A stretch of DNA of 64,000 nt. Source: Myrica gale. Its lineage: Eukaryota > Streptophyta > Magnoliopsida > Fagales > Myricaceae. Below the pieces are notes generated by a model. That model worked only from the letters and a program-made list of their open reading frames with translations. It had not been told where the DNA came from and did no database searches. The stretch lies in the NCBI GenBank assembly GCA_963930655.1, contig OZ005617.1, positions 8,434,501-8,498,500 on the forward strand. Direction: 5' to 3'. This document shows positions 35,051-48,400 of this stretch, in pieces. Each line of letters opens with the position of its first letter. The stretch's first letter is position 1. Position numbers and translations under genes: made by a program.

Positions 35051-35057
35051 TTTTATA
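35051..35057 (-). promoter_or_regulatory. TATA box of the bHLH gene
   Basis: ttttata on the plus strand reads TATAAAA on the minus strand, about 93 bp upstream of the start codon at 34958. This is a plausible core promoter position. Confidence 0.5.
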
Positions 35058-35146
35058 GCAGTCAGCAGAACCCTATTGCTGAACTTCTGAAGAAGAGAGA
35101 AGGTTAAACTTTTGGGGGAGGGTAATATGGAGTGAGGGATACGGTG

Positions 35147-35152
35147 CACGTG
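35147..35152. promoter_or_regulatory. G-box (CACGTG) upstream of the bHLH gene
   Basis: A perfect cacgtg palindrome about 190 bp upstream of the start codon. bHLH and bZIP factors bind this site, so self-regulation is possible but unproven. Confidence 0.4.
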
Positions 35153-36488
35153 AGAGGCCAGAAAAGGAGTTGTGCTTTTCTGCTTCAAAAAGTGAAGGAA
35201 AAAGAAATCGGTTCCTCTCTCATCCCTTTTTTGTCTTCCTTGCCGATTACATATGGATAGTTGAAGACCGGCACAGTTTCTGCAAAGCAGACGGTGTGGG
35301 GGACCCAAATCTATATAGAAAATATGCATACAAACAACAGAACAAGCTGTGCAATAGCTACCCTCACATTCAAATCTGTGTTGGGGTTTTGAAGAAAATG
35401 ACTGGCTCACGTACCCTAGATTGTCATACACGTAATTTAGTCAGTAAGTGTAACATGTGGTTGACAACGCATTGTGCACTCTACAAGTCATGCATGGACT
35501 CTAAATTCAGATCTTGATCAGATTGGACAATTGGAAACTTTCTAATCAAGGGCCTTTCACAATGTGATTTGTATGATCAGACGGTGGATCTTGATGAATC
35601 TGTGAGGGCCACTTTACTCAATAATTAAGTGTCTGCCATAGACAATTATCTGGGTTGACAGGTATATTAACATGTGAAATGGTGAGTGTTTAACATTTAG
35701 GTTTACGATATATACATATAATCATCAAAATGCACACAGGGGAAGTCATGAGTGTCAACACTGGTACTGAAAATGAGTTGTCCAGAAGGTGGAAGCGCTG
35801 AACAAAATAAGGACTGCTAAGCCTCTGATTTCAGGCTTTGGGTTGCGTTTCTGTCGTAGTCCTTCTATACCATAATCGGTGCCTGGAACCCCACGGTAAT
35901 CACCAACTCCTACATTATCCTCGAAGTCCGAAGATAGTACTTGCCGGCCGCTTAGATAGAAAAATTATTAGCAAAACCAGAATAGGACTTAGCCCTCATA
36001 AAAAATGATAAGCTGCTGACTAAACACTAAAGCTACAATTTTCAACCTTCAGAACTTCTATATTTGTTCAACAAGGAAAAAAAAACAAGTCGATTAATTT
36101 GGACGTTCAACTTCTATAGCTTATACTGCATCTCTCATCAAGTATTTTGATTCCCTTTTCGTTAATTTGTGGGCCTCTATGGTTTTACATTATGTATAAT
36201 AAATTTAGTTGCTCAGAGCTGCGTGGTTGAGAGAGAATATATATAAATCTGTGAAATGTGTAGACGTATCTAGTGACAAGGACATATGAACAAGGTGGCC
36301 GTGGTCGAAGTTGGACCAGGGTCCAAGGTGTCAGATTCTCTGCAGTGTATCCATGTGACTAGCAGCTTCACCCCTCGTAAAATTACTGTTTTTTACCGGC
36401 AATTAACCGCGTCCGAATCTCATACGCCATTTCAACTTTCCTTTCTACCACTGCGACAAAAATAACTTTGGTTGTAAAAAGAAAATAT
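35153..36488. other. Upstream region of the bHLH gene, no other feature
   Basis: No gene recognised. Open frames near 35048-35517 lack domains and overlap the promoter side of the bHLH gene. Confidence 0.45.
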
Positions 36489-38698
36489 CACTCAAATTGC
36501 TATTTTTGTCATTAAAGTTTTTGGGTGACAAAAATGAGTTGTCACCCGCTTTGTCACCTAAAGTCTGTCAGCAAAAGTTTTAGGCGACAATTTCCGTGTT
36601 TTCTGACTCGAAACCGTCCGGATGGGAACATATACACTCCGAACGGTTTTCTGTCATATTGACAAAATTCAAAATCATCATGTCCATTACACTTCATCCG
36701 TTCGCATGAGAGGTGAGAACGTACTCTCCATACGTTCGCATGAGTGCGAACGTTTGGTCCATTGTAACAAAATGCATTTTGTCGTGGAAAATACGTGCCT
36801 ACAGTAATATACAACCGTCTGCACGATAATATACAATCGTCTGCATTGTTGTTTAATTTATGACGAAACAACTTTTTGTCACCTCAGAAACCGTTCGAAC
36901 ACTTATTCTGTTGAACACGTTGGAACATGTTTTATTCTCATGCGAACTGTTTTTTAATTAAAATACCGTGTGGACAGAAGAATAACCCTACGGATGGATG
37001 ATATTTCATACGAAGTGTTCGAATGGATTGTTAAGTGTGCGTATGTCTTAACTACAAAAACCGTTCAGACAGTTTTGTTACCGTTCGAACCCTTTGTTAC
37101 GTATTTGAATTAATTTAATTAAAATTTAAAAAATAATAAAAATAGAAAGATATTCAATACTCATAATAATACTAAAATGTCTACAAATATGCAATCGTCA
37201 TTAAAAGTAACTAAAATACATAATCGATAAGTACTGATCAAGTAGTGAAAATACATTTTCTACTCAAATTTTAGTTTGGGTGTCGTACGGGATGTCAGCT
37301 GTCTGATTTGCTCCATCATCTGCTCACGCATGTGTTGTTCCATTAGTTGCATCCTCCGTTCTTGTTGTTTCACTTAACTAACTAAATGTAAATCGACACA
37401 AAATTTTATCTTTATTTATTTATTCTGACTACATAAAAAAATGTAGTTAAGTATACTTTTATATTAAACATCCGTTATAACTAATTATACAAATTGTTCC
37501 GTTAACTAAGTGCTAGTACTAATCATCCATTTAATTGTACTAATCATCCGTTTAACAAACTGTTCCGTTAACTAAGTGCTAGTACTAATCATCCATTTAA
37601 TTGTACTAATCATCCGTTTAAATTGTAATAAATTTAAGGGGAAATGTCACTGTTCGTCCCATAAGTATGCACTAATTGCATTTGCGACCCCTTAACTTTC
37701 AAAATTGCGATTTACGTCCTCTAAGTATGAAATATTTGCAATGTTCGTCCACAGTCAAAATTTTTGATAAACTTGACGAGATTCAGAATTAAAATGATCG
37801 AAATGCAATGTTCGTCCACGGTCCGATTTTATGGTCCGGTTCGATCTGTGATCCGATTCTGTGCAACCCTACTTGAAATTGTTTGAGAGATGTCATAACA
37901 AATCTCGAAATAGTTTGAGAGAAGAGATAGTGAAAAGTGTGATTTTGACAAGTTTGGTAGGGAATTATGTGAAACAGGGCATCCGAACGGTTTCCTTAGG
38001 TGTTCGGATGATTCTCAACTGCTAGATTTACACGTGGCCCAATCAAATTCAACGTCATTAAATATGTCAGATTCCAAAATCTTCTAGAACTTACATCCGT
38101 CCAAACGGTTTTTCTTGGTTCGGACGGTTTCGTCATCACGTGTGTGAAGTTTTGCAACGTGGAACTACACGATTCGTGGAAGAAGCATTCATACATGTGC
38201 GAATATGTTTTTAGCGTCCGGAGGGGTTTATTTTTTTGGTGTCAGAATGCTCTTGTATACGTCCAGACAATATTAAGCATTCATGATGATTTTTACTTTG
38301 TCACTATGAGTTGACAATCATTATTCGTTAGGTAATGTCTGTTCGGACATTTTCAAAATGACGTCCGTATGGACTTGTAAAATTTGTGACGATTCTAATC
38401 ATCACTCAGTTACAAAGATTTGAATTATATCACCAAGATACGCGTCCGAACGACGTGTTTATGGGTCCTAACGGATATTAAGTATTTCTGACGATTTGTA
38501 TCGTCACTCATTGATGACGAGGTGTATTTCGTCACACCATAAATCCCTCCGAACAGTTTTAGGACCTATCTGGATGAATTTGGCGTTCTGGATGATTTTG
38601 GGTGTTGAAATTAATGTTTTGTCAAAGAAATACCACTTAAGGTCATAAAATTTGGTTTGACACCTAAAATTGTCACCTAAGATCTAATTTCTTGTAGT
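36489..38698. mobile_element. Non-autonomous CACTA-type element, ~2.2 kb
   Basis: The right end, ctaatttcttgtag, is a CTACAAGAAATTAG terminus in reverse complement; the left end, starting cactcaaattgc at 36489, is a decayed partner. Inside both ends are gtgacaaaa / gtcaccta-type repeats in opposite orientation. Subterminal regions are dense in motifs of the ccgttcgaac, gttcggacggtt and cgtccgaacg type in both orientations. The 3-bp sequence tat flanks each side (36486-36488 and 38698-38700), but the outermost bases of the right end are missing, so the boundary is good to a few bases. No transposase frame. Confidence 0.65.
37501..37622 (+). repeat. Tandem duplication of ~62 bp inside the CACTA element
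   Basis: The unit begins gttccgttaactaagtgcta, continues with catccatttaattgtacta and ends with catccgttta. It occurs twice in a row with near-perfect identity. Confidence 0.8.
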
Positions 38699-39496
38699 AT
38701 CCCTGGTTGTTTTGGAAAAGAGTTTCAGGCTCCTTTTTCTTTTTTCCATAAGCTTTCAGGCTCCTTTTTCGTCTCCTAGTACTATTTCCTCCGTGCAAGT
38801 GGAATATGCGAGGCAAATCTACGCCAATTATACACGAAAGAAGAAAGACTCCAGAGTACGAGTCGTATATTGTTTTCTTCCGGTTTTGAGGATATACGGG
38901 AATATGGTGATGTGAAAACAACGTGCAGCTTCATGTGCATGAGAAGGAGATTGCCAGGCCGATGTCGCGTGTGCCATAGGGACCATGGTTTCCATCATTG
39001 ACTGCCGCAATCCTAATGCTTTATCACAAAGGGATATATGTTTTACCAACGTACAAGGGAACAACTTCTCTTAAGAGTTACAGAAAAGGATAGAAAAATA
39101 ATGGAAACACTACTGATCACAGATTTTGCCTTTGCCCATGGGCCCCTCAACTCTCAGAGTCAGGGATCAGTTTCAGCAATGTCTCCGGACGGTTAACCCA
39201 CCCCCTAGCTCGCGTGGATTAGCTACACACTCAAGATTTGACGCTGAACACAACACATGCAGATATAGGTTCAGATCTGTCCGAGCCCGATGCACATGAA
39301 TAAGTGCCCATATTTCTCTCATTATCCAAAAAAGAAGTCTCCGTACACATTGATTTGCATCATGACTTTTTAAGTATTTCTTTTATGTATTCGATCTTTT
39401 TGGGAACGTAACGTGAACTGACAAGGAGCTGAATTTGTAAAGATAATTCAAATGATTATCCTTATCCAAAAGAAAAAGCTACAGACAATGGTTGCC
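38699..39496. other. Intergenic DNA between the CACTA element and the 3' end of GWT1
   Basis: No gene recognised. The part nearest 39496 is presumably 3' UTR of the GWT1 gene. Confidence 0.45.
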
Positions 39497-42400
39497 CTAC
39501 CAAAACTTCAGTCTAATGCCGTGAAAATCTGCAATTCCAACAACAGCTGACAAAACAGAAGCATAGACGACCAAGATAAAAAGGGTTGCGACGGAGGACA
39601 CAGAGGGGGTATCTACAGACAAGTTTACCAGCCCAGTAAGCAAGTTAGCCTGCAAATTAAAACGACAAATTGATTATTAGTCTGTTGCGTAAAGAAAAAA
39701 TGCACAAAAGAATAATTTCCTTGAGCCTGAGAGGGAAATACATAGTGAGTATAACTAGATATCCTGTTTACCAGAAGAAAGGCACTCAGTAGGTTCCGGT
39801 TAAATGCTTCCTCAAGTATTGAAGTTTTACTTCCAGAAACGTAAGCAGAAAGCATTATTATTGACATCACCTGCCAAAAAAAGGAGGCATTTTCGTTGGG
39901 AACAATACGTGTGTATAATAGAAACTGAAGTACAGAGCAGTATATGTACCAAAACTAGAATAAAAACATGCCATATCAACATTATAGACTCGAAGGACAG
40001 TAGCCGATTAGCCACCAGAAACTCCAACAAAAATGGTCAACAGTTCTTTCTTATTTTGAAACCACGTTAGAGGCAATCTCTATTAATAACTACCGGGCCT
40101 ATTTTTTTTTAAAAAAAAAATAAGGTTTGAGGTTCACGGTAACAGGCACATCCTTTTTTTCTTTTTCTTTTCTTTTCCACCTTTTCATTGGTAGGGGAAC
40201 ATGCAAACTTTAAGATAAGGAAAGATGAAGAATTTGCTTTCTTTCTTTTTCCACCTGAGCCTTTTGATTGACAACAAAACCAAGATCCTACCACACCTTT
40301 CTCCTAACGGCTTGACTAGGTTTGGCCAATATGGCTATGGGCACCATATCCCCTTAGTTGAACAAATGTCTATCTCATCCCACGCAAGAAAAACCTGAGA
40401 CCACAGGGCAATCTGGCCAGTGCAGCTCTGCAGTGCCGTACAGAATGTCACCAGAATCCCAGTCATTTGTCTTCGACTGTAAGATGCCCTTATCCCCTTG
40501 AGACAAGTAGCCCGAGTCGGAAAACTTTGGTTCACGTCATCCAGAATCCCAGTCATATGCTCTATAGCCTGTGCTATTATCCCGTTATCATGAATATAGC
40601 AACGCCAAAATCTTCTCTCCTAGCATAAGTTCTTGGTAGACGGGAAACATCAGCCAACTTCTCCAAAGTCCAGTTGCATATGACCGGGATAAATAGTTGG
40701 GTCCATCCATCATACAAAAAAGAAGAAACAAATAGGCTTAAATCCATTTTGATGGTCAGAAACAAACTCGTTAACTCCACAGTAAAATTGCTATCCTTGG
40801 TAGGTCCCTCACATTCATAAATTTCGGTACACTTTTCATACTCACACATGTCATGCAGTGCAACTGTCTCCTATATCAAAAACAGAAATCAAAACAGAAG
40901 TGCTGATTTCAACAGACTACCAAATATTTTCTTCCAGTGATCCCCCATAGAAGGAAAACACTAAATCTCGTTAACGGGCAAACTTACGAGAGACCGAAGA
41001 AGCTTGGGTGTAAAGATCCAACTCAGACAAAAGCAAAGCTCTGCTAGAAGAACTCAACTGGAGATAGACTACGTGGATACAGACATTAAGACCAAATAAC
41101 TTACCACAACTAGAGTCAATACGCACTTCAACTCCTGCCTTAAACCCATCTCCAGTTCTAGCTTATAAAATGATTGAGCCTGGTAAGAAGGGCCGTGGAT
41201 GCATTCTCAGAAAGGTCTCAATCAGGTTTCAAACAGTCTGTTGGATGGAATCAAAGCCTCTAGTCCAAATCGACCATGATCTTTGAGTTGCTGATCTAGT
41301 TATCACAATGGTATTTGAAACTTCGGTTTGAAATCTTCTCTTCGTCTGCAAATGTCAGACCACTGGTACAACTTGAGTATATCCAGCACTATCACAGATT
41401 GAATTCATCACACTCAACAATGCCCCCACTTGACAGTCTTCGCAAAGCAGTTGTTGGTGGCCTCTTATCACCTAGGTAATGGGCTTAAAGGTTCTCTGAT
41501 GACATTGGATAGACAAAGAGCATAGCATCTGAGTATGAGGTCTAACAGATGCTACGTCTCCTTAGTAACGCAGAAAAACACGTCAAACATAGAGCCCATC
41601 ATTACAGCTCACTCATTACTCACTATTAGAGAAAGAAAATGTGAGTATGTTTAGAGAAGTATTTGGTATTGTATATTCCCATACCTTCTAGAGGATTGTC
41701 ATTTGTTAAGGTATCACATGGCCAGCTAAATGAGTATGAATATTCCATGGGCTTTTTCTCTCTCTTCATAAAAATCACTAAGACCACATTGAATGTAAAA
41801 AAAAATATGATGTTACCTGTCATCCAAATCCATTTCTTCACTCCTATTCTCTATTTCTTTCAGAGACATGGTATCTGAGCCCTCTGAGTGATGCTAGCTG
41901 TGTGAGTGAGAGTACAAGGAACCCTTCTTCTTGAAACCTTCTATTACCCCATTGTTTACTGCATTTTTATAAGTCGAAGCCAATAGTGATTACGTACGTC
42001 CTATGACCAAATATGATCCACGTGGTGTCATCATCACTGGTTCTACAGAGATGATGGTACTGTCCATTGTCGTCCAGTTGCTGTGAATACCCTGAGAATT
42101 GGGGGGGGGGGGGGGGTTTGAGACTGTTAGTAGGGTTAGTGGGGTAGTACCGTAGTAGGCTCATGATATTGGATGCTCAGTCTGTTCTGTGGTAGTTGGA
42201 TGTGTTTTTCCGTGGCTGTCTTCATGTTCCCCATGTATCTAGGTTTTCTGGAAATTTCAGCTCTGTCGGCAATTATAATTCGATTCAATGTGTTCGATCT
42301 TCGATGTCTTAGAAAAATTTCAGTAGTTGCTGATAATGGATTTGTACCCTCATCTGTATCAGTCTGTGATACTGACACCGCTTTATGTTCTGGGTAGCTG

Positions 42401-45400
42401 TTCTGTTCTTCTCTTCTCTAGGAAGACAACTGGTTGTGATACCGGGTTGTGAATCTGGCTATTTCACTCAATGGCGCCAACAATACTATCAGATTATGTC
42501 CCTCCAATTGCTACTATTGAGTCTGATATTGGTGGCACTTTGTTATACCTTGTGACTGCCAAAGCCATTTAGGATCAACTCACACTCATTCCTGGGAATT
42601 TGAGAACATTACTGGATTGTATGATAATTGCAAGCAGTATTTTGGTCTGGAGCAAGGCATGCAGAGTCTATCCCCTTTCTGTACTGGGATGATGGAACTT
42701 CTGGAGGAAAGAAACCCATATCAGCCACTTCTGATCTTTTGAAGTTGGAAAAACAGCATGATGACTTTCACCATGTCAAGGTGGCGCTCAACCACTGAGC
42801 TATATCCCTTGCCCCACTTCAGGGTATTTTATCCAATTTTTTATTGCCCTTCAACGTCCTGTGTTTGAGAAAACGTGATCAGATCCTATGTAGACCTAAC
42901 CTACCCAACTTGCACAAGGTATATGCTAACCTTCCCGGTCATACTTTGTGTGCGACTCTGGTACTTCTATAGGGAGGGCTATCTTTCTTGCATCATGTGG
43001 TGGTAAGAATACATTGAGAAGGGGTCACGGGGTTGTGGAGGCTGAAGTTATCACGGTGGTAGAGATTCTGGAGGGATTCATAAAGGTCAAGGAGGACTAA
43101 GTTCTCACAGTGGTAGGGATCCTTAAGTAGCGCTGAACACATGGGCCGAGAACCGAACCGGCCGACCAAAGCCCATCGGCACTGTCGGTTGCAAGCTGGG
43201 TCGGCTCGGTTGTCGGCCCAGGGTTTTTAAAACCGAAGAGATCGGTTCGGTTTTCGGTGTTATGGGCCGGTTAGCCGAAAACCAAACCGATCGACCCATA
43301 TACTAACTTATTTGAATTTTTCTAATCCTAACCCTAACCCTAATATACAAACGACAACCACGAAAAATTTCTCTCCTCTTCTTCCTTCCCTACTCCGCGT
43401 TGTTCCCCCCTCCTCTGCCTTGTGCCGTCTGTCGTTCCCCCTCCTCTTCCCTACGTCGTTCCCCATCTTCTTCTTCCCTCCGACCTTTTTGAGCTGCTGC
43501 GGGTCACCTATGGTCTCTTCTCCCTTGGTCTCACGCTGTGACTGACTCTACCTCGCTGGGCCTCTGAGAATGAAGACTTTCGGTGATGATTTTATTCATT
43601 TCTTTGTGCCTTTTGATTCCATGTTTTCTTTCCATTCACAAGAACATCTCTCTTTCTTTTGATGCAGGATCCGTAGAAATCAAAAGCCAATCGAGAGAGA
43701 GTAAAAAAAAAAAAAGCCAATCGGGATCTCTCTTTCGGTAATCTCTTCCCCTCTCTCTCTGTATAATACAATGCATGCTAAAGTCAGTGGTCAGTGGCCA
43801 CATGCATATGCTATGCTTTGGTGGGGAAATAGTTTTATGAATTTTAATTGATGTCAGTGGAATTTTGTCTCAAATGTTGGTTTGCTGTCAAGTTTGTATG
43901 TTAAGAATTAAGTAGTCATCTAATTCTGATATTATATCTTTGTCAGTTTTCTTCGTCCATCTTTTTCAAGGGTTCCCGAACTGGTTTTTGATGTATGGTG
44001 AAGTATGATTCTGCATGCATGAATGATTGCTGGCATATATATATATATATATAGCTGGACATATCACCCCTATAAGGGAAATACTTTGCTGATTTGCTCA
44101 CAATTAGTAATTGTTAGTTCGTCCATACTCTTGTTGACTTTCTAGCACTATGCTATCTTTATTCATGTTGGTTTGCTGTCAAGTTTGTATGTTAAGATTT
44201 CTGTGTTGTATGTGGAATCATTGAATATTTTAGTTTTTACAGATTAGATTTTGATTTTTTATTTCAATCCTCTAATAGTGACATAGTCTGGTTTTCAAAT
44301 TCTAGATGGACGGTCCTACATCTAATGGAGGTAATCCTAACCCCTATAATTAAAAAAGAGTATGAGGCACCATCTCTCGTGACTAAAAACCTATCAAAAG
44401 TTAACAATACTCTAGCTCAAAGTAGATCTACTGTTCGACCATTTTCTAAAAGGAAGGCTAGTAGAGACCCTTCCCAAGTGTGGGACCATTTATCAAAATG
44501 CTTGATTGTGATACTAGTGACCCAAAAGCCACATGTAACTATTGTTCTAAAGAGTATTATTGTCACTCCAAGAAAAATGAGACATCATCAATGATACAAC
44601 ACTTAGAGAATTGCAGAAAGTATCCCTATAGGAGACAAGTGGATAAAAATCAAACTACTTTGTGTTTTGACAAGAAAGGGGAAGGGTCTGATGCTGGTGC
44701 AATTAACAAAGTGGGATTTCATAAGTATGATCCCTGAAGGTATTCTTATGGCAATTGTTGAAATGGTCATTTGTGATGAATTGTCTTTTAGATTTGTGGA
44801 TTCGATCAAGTTTAAAAAAATTTGTTGGAAAATGGAACCTAAGTTTAATGTGCCTTGTCGTGTTACTGTGGCTAGAGATTGTATTAAGTTTTATGATATG
44901 GAAAAGGGGAAGTTGAAAACTTTTTTTAAGTCTTCTGCTAGTAGAGTTTGTCTCACAACTGACACTTGAACCTCAGTGCAAAATTTAAATTACATGTATT
45001 TGACGACACATTTCATTGATGGTGAATGGAGGTTGCACAAAAGAATCATAAACTTTTGTTTAATTCCTAATCATCGGGGGATACTATTGGGAAGTATATA
45101 GAGACTTGTTTACATGATTGAGGAATAGATAGAGTTTTTACCATCACAGTTGATAATGCCTCTTCAAATGATGTTGCTATTGATTACCTAAGGAGACATA
45201 TGAAGGGCAATGTCATAGATGGTGAGTATCTTCATATGAGATGTTGTGCCCGCATCTTAAACCTTGTTGTCAATGAGGGGTTAAAAGAAAGTGATGAATC
45301 AATTATCAAGGTTCGTAATGCAATGAGATATGTGAGATCCTCTCCTAGAATGAAACAATTCAAGATTTACGTACAAAAAGAAAAGATAGACAGTAAAAGG

Positions 45401-48400
45401 AATGTGTCTTGATGTTTCAACTAGATGGAACTCAACTTATCTTATGTTGGAGGCAGTTCAAAAGTTTCAAAAGGCATTTGAACGCTTGGAGGATGATGAT
45501 GAGCAATTTCTTCGTCACTTTGGTGAAGCTAGTGAGGGGAGAAGGATTTTGGGGCGTCCTGGATGTGATGATTGGGATAAAGTTTGAGTAATTACAAAGT
45601 TTATGAAGCTGCATTGAGATTTTCTAGTTCTTTGCATGCTAATGCATATTTTCAAGAGTTTTGTATGATTCAAAAACAATTTTCGAAGATGTGTGATAGT
45701 AGTGATGTTCTTTTAAGTGTCATGGCAATTGGTATGAAACGAAAGTATGGCAAGTAGGGAATGTCTGAGAAGTTTAATTTATTGTTATTCATTGCTGTTG
45801 TGATTGATCCACGATGTAAAATGTTTGGTTTGGAATTCTGGTTTAAACAAATATATGCACATGAGGCAGAATTGATGTTAGAAAGTGTGAGAAGTGTCTT
45901 ACATCGATTGTATGAGTATTCTGCTCGGTTTGGGTCTTCAAGTGAGGTTCAAGCACGCAATGACTCTTTTACTCCACATAAGGGTGATGTGAATGATATA
46001 GACGACTCTGAATCTTTTTGGGGCATTATGGATGAATTTGAATCAACGACAAATGTAGTAACAAATCTGAAATTGATCAATACTTATCAGATGGTTGTGA
46101 GACACGAGTTGTTGATTTTGATATTTTAAATTGGTGGAAGATGAATGCTTCTAAATTTCCTATTCTTGGCCATATTGCACGTGATGTGATGACCATGCCT
46201 ATTTCTACTGTTTCTTCTGAATCGGCATTTAGCACCGGTGGATGTGTGCTTGATCTTTTTCAGAGTTCTTTGAGTCCAACAACTGTTGAGGAATCTGCAC
46301 GCAAAATTGGTTAAGGGAATAACCCAATTTTGACATTCAATAAACATTGGACAATATTGAAAACATTGAGGTTGAAGAAGGTAATTTAGTAGTTGTTTTA
46401 TTTATTTAGATTTATTTTTACTGAAATTCTATTTGTGACGCATAGTATTTAGTATTTACACAATATATTGTTTTTGGTTTTCAGTGGGTGGAAGTGGAAA
46501 TACATGATGCCCTTTGGTAATGATATATATAATGTTTTGATTTCCTTTATAAATTTCTGAATTTCTGTGATAGATGCTTGAAATAGAATTAATAATTTAT
46601 GTCATATGTTTCTTGCATATATTTGGAACTTTGAGAGTTTGGACTTTGGGAATGCTTGCGAATGAGGAGCTGTTTGGTAGACTGCACAAAGAAAAAGATG
46701 AGCTACATGGGAGCTAATTAGGAGTTGCATAGTGCGTTGCATATATTTCTGAAATTTGGGATGTATGTTACTATGTTTTTAATGATAAAAGCTGTGTAGA
46801 CTGCGTACTGCCTATTGAGAATTGCTATGGGTTTTTTAATCTTGAATTGCATGAATTCATTTTCTTTTGGAATGTATTAAGTTATGTTAGTATGTTTTTG
46901 GGTTTGTATTCAACGAAAATGAGATGTATGTTTAAAGTATTTGTTGTTTTTCTCTCTAAGAATGCATGTTTTAATTGATTGTGGGTTGTAATGTCCTACT
47001 GATTAAAAGAATTGAGCCTAAATATCATTAAAAACTGAAATAATTGAGCCAAAATTGGCCTATTCGAAACTTGGGCTACATTAAAAAATAATTTGGGCCT
47101 GGGCCAAAAAGCCCAGAAGTCCAACTGAACAAACCGGCTGAGTATAATTGTCTCGGTTTATTCGGCCGATCTTGGTTTGAATTGAAAGGCAACCGACTGT
47201 GTTTGGTTTGCTTGTCAAAAATGCCTTCAAACCGAACCGAAACTTCGGTTGCTCACCCCTATCCTTAAGGAGGTGGTCGAGCAAGCAAGCAAAAAATACC
47301 TGCCAGGATACTCATTATGGTCGGTCCAACCCTCAGTTGATTTTTGTTGGGATCTTCATGAGAGACCCACAACTGCAGCTCATCAGGCTTTTTGTTCATG
47401 ACGATACTCCTATTGGGGTCTTCTCCAGTTCTATGCTCCAGCAGGATCTCCAAATTGATACTACTATGCTTAATATGATTTATGTCTCTCGAGATGAGAA
47501 TGTTCAGTACCTAGCCCGTCAACGGGGTTATTGTAACCATATCCACTACCAATCTTTCAATCATTACTCATAGTGCCAATGAACAAAGGACTAGTGCGTC
47601 CACTCACTTGGATGACTATCATCCTAATACGCCTCCATAAAGTGTTACCCTGGCCAATAATTCTCTTGCTAAGGGCAATGGCTTGGGAATTACTAGTTGT
47701 GCCCTCGACCATGAGTTGTTGTCTATTTTAGGTGTTCCTGGTTTTCTATTAAATTCGTTATATATTGTTGAAATAAGAGAAAAGTGGAAGAGAGAAAGAG
47801 AGAGAGAAAAGACTTAAGGTGGTTCGGTCTGGAGAGACCTACATCCACCGTAGAAAGTCCAACGAGCTACATCTTTATTTCTCAAGGTGTATTTAACTTG
47901 TACATAAAAGGGCCTTTTTATATGACACAATTCACAAAGAACTCACATTCTTAACCAATGTGGGACTTAAACAATTTATATTATAATATATATTAATAGA
48001 AGTACTAAAATCTTCACTACTCAGTAGGCTTTTACCCATCTATTTGTATAATTCAAGATCTTGTGACTCAATAGATAATTGGTATAGGGCATGAAGTTGA
48101 TGGCCTCTATTATTTGGAATTCGCACCTACACCTCCTTTTCCAGCCCTTTGGACATCTTTTACTCTTTTTTAGTGGCAATATCATCATGGTCATCCTTCT
48201 CTATCAACCTCCCAGTGTCAAGTTATTGGCATTAATAACAACCCTACTTTCCGAATTTGAAGCTTTTCTATTTAGCAAGCACTGTTGCGATCGAGTATCG
48301 AGTCCTTTGAAGTAGTTCATACTATGATATATGAGTTTTTTTAATATTTCTGAGAATAAATTTCACTACTTTGTCACTTTTGTAGAGGATTACTCTTGAA

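Noticed and set aside
40335..40849. Two adjacent minus-strand open frames in GWT1 intron 14
   Set aside because: They look superficially protein-like, but I recognise no domain, they do not join in frame, and a short repeat lies across them. Could be an unrecognised captured fragment, but not supportable.
42101..42118. Long G run and similar homopolymers (for example near 12318, 15869 and 23499)
   Set aside because: Simple homopolymers common in plant intergenic or intron DNA; they may also be assembly-length errors. No function inferred.
43322..43346. Telomere-like ccctaa repeats
   Set aside because: Only two or three imperfect units, inside the hAT element. Too short to be an interstitial telomere.
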